A DNA stretch of 8,340 bases, taken from Paracoccaceae bacterium (GTDB taxonomy: Bacteria > Pseudomonadota > Alphaproteobacteria > Rhodobacterales > Rhodobacteraceae). The DNA lies in NCBI GenBank assembly GCA_016765235.1, contig JAESQH010000196.1:1-8340 (forward strand). The letters are read 5' to 3'. Shown piece after piece: positions 4,880 to 8,340 of this stretch (position 1 is its first letter; the number at the start of each line of letters is the position of its first letter). The position numbers were made by a program, and so were the translations under genes. Below the pieces are notes generated by a model. That model had not been told where the DNA came from, made no database searches, and was given only the letters and a program-made list of their open reading frames with translations.

Positions 4880-7800
4880 ATGAAAAACTTCCGTAAAATT
4901 CTGATTGCCAACCGTGGCGAAATTGCCATTCGCATCATGCGTGCTGCCAACGAGATGGGCAAACGCACGGTCGCGATTTACGCGGAGGAAGTCAAGCTGT
5001 CGCTCCACCGTTTCAAATCGGACGAGGCTTATCGGATTGGCGCTGGAATGGGTCCGGTTGCAGCTTACCTGAGCATCGAGGAAATCATCCGTGTGGCGTT
5101 AGAATGCGGGGCGGATGCAATCCATCCGGGCTATGGACTGCTGTCAGAAAACCCGGATTTCGTAGATGCCTGTGTGGCCAACGGGATCACTTTCATTGGC
5201 CCCAAAGCCGCGACGATGCGCCAACTTGGCGACAAAGCGAGCGCGCGGCGGGTCGCCATGGAGGCAGGCGTGCCCGTTGTGCCAGCGACCGACGTTCTGC
5301 CCGACGATATGGCCGAGGTCCGCCGCATGGCCAGTGAGGTTGGATACCCCTTTATGCTTAAGGCAAGCTGGGGTGGGGGTGGTCGCGGTATGCGCCGGAT
5401 TATGTCGGAGGATCAGCTTGAAGACATGGTCCTCGAGGGTCGCCGCGAGGCCGAGGCGGCGTTTGGTAACGGGGAAGGGTTCCTTGAACGCCTTGTGCAA
5501 CGTGCGCGCCACGTTGAAGTGCAAATCCTTGGTGACAGCCACGGCGACATTTATCATTTGTGGGAACGCGATTGCTCCGTTCAGCGCCGGAACCAGAAGG
5601 TAGTCGAGCGTTCGCCCGCGCCTTATCTAAGTCAGGAGCAGCGCGAAACACTTTGTGCCTTGGGCCGCAAAATCTGTGCCCATGTCGGCTATGAATGCGC
5701 CGGAACGGTCGAATTCCTGATGGACATGGACACCGAGGAATTTTTCTTCATCGAAGTAAATCCGCGCGTGCAGGTGGAACACACGGTAACCGAGGAAGTT
5801 ACCGGAATCGACATCGTGCAGGCCCAGATACTGATCGCCGAAGGCAAAACGTTGGCCGAGGCCACCGGCAAGGCCAGTCAGGATGACATCCGCCTGAATG
5901 GCCACGCCCTGCAAACCCGCATCACGACCGAGGATCCGCAGAACAATTTTATCCCCGATTATGGCCGCATCACGGCGTATCGCGTCGCTACCGGCATGGG
6001 AATTCGACTTGATGGCGGCACAGCCTATTCCGGCGCGGTGATTACGCGGTATTACGACAGTTTGCTGGAGAAGGTGACGGCATGGGCGCCAACGCCCGAA
6101 GCTGCCATTGCGCGGATGGATCGGGCGTTACGGGAGTTTCGAATTCGCGGCGTTTCGACCAACATCGCGTTCGTTGAAAACTTGCTGAAGCACCCGACGT
6201 TCCTTGATAACACCTATACAACGACCTTCATCGACAACACGCCTGCGCTGTTTGATTTCAAGAAGCGCCGGGATCGTGCGACCAAAATCCTGACGTATAT
6301 CGCCGATATTACGGTTAACGGACATCCTGAAACCGAAGGGCGCGCGAAGCCGTCCAGTCAGGCGCGGACACCCAAGGTTCCGGTTTTTACGGCAGAAAAA
6401 CCCGCTTACGGGACGCGGAATTTGCTGGAGGAAAAAGGTGCCCAAGGCGTGGCCGACTGGATGTTGGAACAGAAGCAACTGTTAATCACAGACACAACGA
6501 TGCGCGATGGCCACCAGTCGTTGCTGGCCACGCGGATGCGCTCGATCGATATGCTGAATGTCGCGGAAAGCTATGCCCACAACCTGCCGCAATTATTCAG
6601 CATGGAGGCGTGGGGTGGTGCGACTTTTGATGTAGCTTACCGTTTCTTGCAAGAGTGCCCATGGCAACGCCTGCGCGATCTTCGCGAACGCATGCCAAAT
6701 CTGATGACGCAAATGTTGTTGCGGGCCAGCAACGGCGTTGGGTATACGAATTATCCCGACAACGTTGTGCAAAAGTTTGTCGCCCAAGCCGCTTTGTCCG
6801 GTGTGGATGTGTTCCGTGTGTTCGATAGCCTCAACTGGGTGGAAAACATGCGCGTTGCGATGGATGCGGTGGTTGATAGTGGTAAAGTTTGTGAGGGGTC
6901 GATCTGTTATACGGGCGATATCCTCGATCCGAACCGTGCGAAGTATGACCTGAAGTATTACGTCGCGATGGGGCAAGACCTAAGGAGCGCTGGCGCGCAC
7001 ATCCTTGGCTTGAAAGACATGGCCGGCCTGTTAAAACCGTCCGCCGCGCGTGTGCTTATCAAAGCGTTGAAGGAAGAAGTCGGCTTGCCGATCCATTTCC
7101 ACACACACGACACATCCGGCATTGCGGCAGGTACGATCCTTGCCGCGGCGGATGCGGGGGTTGATGCAGTTGATGTGGCGATGGATGCGTTTTCCGGCTC
7201 CACTTCGCAACCCTGCCTTGGTTCCGTGGTGGAGGCCCTGCGCCATACTGACCGTGATACGGGCCTCGATATCGAAGCCATCCGCGAGATTTCCGATTAC
7301 TGGGAGGCGGTTCGCAGCCAATACACTGCATTTGAATCCGGCCTATCCGCGCCTGCTTCCGAGGTTTATCTGCACGAAATGCCCGGCGGCCAGTTCACCA
7401 ACCTCAAAGCGCAAGCGCGTTCCATGGGGTTGGAGGAGCGTTGGCACGAGGTGGCCCACGCTTACGCTGATGTTAACCAAATGTTCGGCGATATCGTGAA
7501 GGTTACGCCTTCAAGCAAGGTAGTCGGTGACATGGCGTTAATGATGGTTAGCCAAGGGTTAACGCGCGAACAGGTGGAGGACCCGTCGGTGGATGTATCC
7601 TTCCCTGACAGCGTCGCCGATATGATGCGCGGCAATCTGGGCCAACCGCCAAACGGTTTCCCCGAGGGGATCGTTAACAAGGTGTTAAAGGGCGAAAAGC
7701 CTGTCACAACCCGCCCCGGATTATCGATGGAACCAACCGACCTTGAAGCGGTGCGGGCTGAGGTTTCCGGCCAGCTCGACGGGTTCAAGGTGGATGACGA

Positions 7801-8326
7801 GGATCTGTGCGGGTATCTGATGTACCCCAAAGTTTTCCTCGATTACATGGGCCGTCACCGCGAATATGGGCCCGTTCGCACGCTGCCAACGCACACGTTC
7901 TTCTACGGCATGCAATCAGGGGAAGAAATTAGCGCCGAGATTGATCCGGGCAAAACCTTGGAAATCCGCCTGCAAGCCGTGGGTGAAACCAACGAGGACG
8001 GCGATGCGAAGGTCTTCTTCGAGCTTAACGGACAGCCCCGTGTTATCCGCGTGCCTAACCGTAAGGTTGCTGCCAGCACCGCCAAACGTCCGAAAGCCGA
8101 GATCGGGAATGCCGACCACATCGGCGCCCCGATGCCGGGCATGATTGCTACGGTTTGTGTTGCCGCAGGGCAGGTAGTTAACGAAGGTGATTTGCTGCTA
8201 ACGATCGAGGCTATGAAGATGGAAACTGGCATCCACGCAGATCGGGACGGCATCGTGAAAGCGATTCATGTCACGGCCGGTTCCCAGGTAGACGCCAAAG
8301 ATTTGTTGGTGGAATTTGGCGAATAA
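4880..8326 (+). CDS. pyc: Pyruvate carboxylase, single-chain, biotin-dependent
   Basis: Carboxylates pyruvate to oxaloacetate with ATP and bicarbonate (EC 6.4.1.1), refilling the TCA cycle in the cytoplasm. The 1148-residue chain has the full domain order. The biotin carboxylase domain (1 to about 450) has the ATP-grasp loop GGGGRGM (165-171) and EVNPRVQVEHTVTE (292-305). The carboxyltransferase domain (about 535-835) has TDTTMRDGHQ (537-546), Lys712 in LKDMAG (the expected carbamylated metal ligand), HFHTH with His741 and His743, and catalytic Thr876 in KVTPSSKVVGD. The C-terminal biotin carrier has EAMKM with biotinyl-Lys1113 (codon 8216-8218). Arg421, Arg423, Arg463, Asp465 and Arg466 match the acetyl-CoA site described for the Rhizobium etli enzyme, so allosteric activation and a tetramer are likely. 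ATG 4880 is preferred: the chain then opens MKNFRKILIANRGE as in relatives, while a GTG start at 4838 would add 14 residues with no family match. A weak GAAAG at 4867-4871 may serve as ribosome binding site. Confidence 0.97.
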   Translation: MKNFRKILIANRGEIAIRIMRAANEMGKRTVAIYAEEVKLSLHRFKSDEAYRIGAGMGPVAAYLSIEEIIRVALECGADAIHPGYGLLSENPDFVDACVANGITFIGPKAATMRQLGDKASARRVAMEAGVPVVPATDVLPDDMAEVRRMASEVGYPFMLKASWGGGGRGMRRIMSEDQLEDMVLEGRREAEAAFGNGEGFLERLVQRARHVEVQILGDSHGDIYHLWERDCSVQRRNQKVVERSPAPYLSQEQRETLCALGRKICAHVGYECAGTVEFLMDMDTEEFFFIEVNPRVQVEHTVTEEVTGIDIVQAQILIAEGKTLAEATGKASQDDIRLNGHALQTRITTEDPQNNFIPDYGRITAYRVATGMGIRLDGGTAYSGAVITRYYDSLLEKVTAWAPTPEAAIARMDRALREFRIRGVSTNIAFVENLLKHPTFLDNTYTTTFIDNTPALFDFKKRRDRATKILTYIADITVNGHPETEGRAKPSSQARTPKVPVFTAEKPAYGTRNLLEEKGAQGVADWMLEQKQLLITDTTMRDGHQSLLATRMRSIDMLNVAESYAHNLPQLFSMEAWGGATFDVAYRFLQECPWQRLRDLRERMPNLMTQMLLRASNGVGYTNYPDNVVQKFVAQAALSGVDVFRVFDSLNWVENMRVAMDAVVDSGKVCEGSICYTGDILDPNRAKYDLKYYVAMGQDLRSAGAHILGLKDMAGLLKPSAARVLIKALKEEVGLPIHFHTHDTSGIAAGTILAAADAGVDAVDVAMDAFSGSTSQPCLGSVVEALRHTDRDTGLDIEAIREISDYWEAVRSQYTAFESGLSAPASEVYLHEMPGGQFTNLKAQARSMGLEERWHEVAHAYADVNQMFGDIVKVTPSSKVVGDMALMMVSQGLTREQVEDPSVDVSFPDSVADMMRGNLGQPPNGFPEGIVNKVLKGEKPVTTRPGLSMEPTDLEAVRAEVSGQLDGFKVDDEDLCGYLMYPKVFLDYMGRHREYGPVRTLPTHTFFYGMQSGEEISAEIDPGKTLEIRLQAVGETNEDGDAKVFFELNGQPRVIRVPNRKVAASTAKRPKAEIGNADHIGAPMPGMIATVCVAAGQVVNEGDLLLTIEAMKMETGIHADRDGIVKAIHVTAGSQVDAKDLLVEFGE

Positions 8327-8340
8327 CGCCCTTGAATGAA

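Noticed and set aside
1..8340. CRISPR array, IS element, tRNA, toxin-antitoxin or phage-defence genes
   Set aside because: I saw no regularly spaced repeats, terminal inverted repeats, cloverleaf-like sequences or protein signatures for such systems on either strand.

Overview
The window looks like chromosomal DNA from a moderate-GC alphaproteobacterium, most likely a Rhodobacterales (Roseobacter-type) species. Three things suggest this. The UvrD-family helicase begins with the ESDAFEAAS-like leader that I associate with this order. The pyruvate carboxylase closely follows the single-chain alphaproteobacterial type, as in Rhizobium etli. The site upstream of uvrD has the direct-repeat form GTTC-N7-GTTC, which is the alphaproteobacterial LexA box and not the CTGT-N8-ACAG form of E. 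coli. The taxonomic call is inference from recalled family features; no search was run.

Layout, left to right. Positions 1-293 are AT-rich and hold no convincing complete gene. A GNAT-family N-acetyltransferase gene follows (+, 294-776), also AT-rich, with a weak hairpin-plus-T terminator after it. Facing it on the minus strand is a two-gene repair operon: a UvrD/PcrA-type helicase gene (3966-1501), then tag, 3-methyladenine DNA glycosylase I (1488-886). These are separated by 12 bases that carry the tag ribosome binding site. Between uvrD and the next gene is a divergent intergenic region with a perfect GTTC-N7-GTTC site, 40 bases from the uvrD start codon. On the plus strand, 4123-4716 encodes a small secreted protein resembling one lobe of a type I periplasmic binding protein. 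A stem-loop and a sigma70-like promoter follow, then a complete pyruvate carboxylase gene (pyc, 4880-8326).

How the genes work together. The uvrD and tag products both act in DNA repair: one unwinds DNA in excision repair and related processes, the other removes alkylated bases. Their tight spacing and the upstream LexA-type site suggest joint SOS control. The pyc product makes oxaloacetate from pyruvate and refills the TCA cycle; its active-site, biotin and acetyl-CoA-activation residues are all present. The small exported protein and the acetyltransferase have no demonstrable link to their neighbours.

Most of the window is ordinary core-genome content. I found no undescribed multi-gene system, CRISPR array, IS element, tRNA or rRNA. 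The most informative signals are the LexA-type box over the uvrD-tag operon, an unusual acidic insertion in the helicase, and the half-size binding-protein-like gene.
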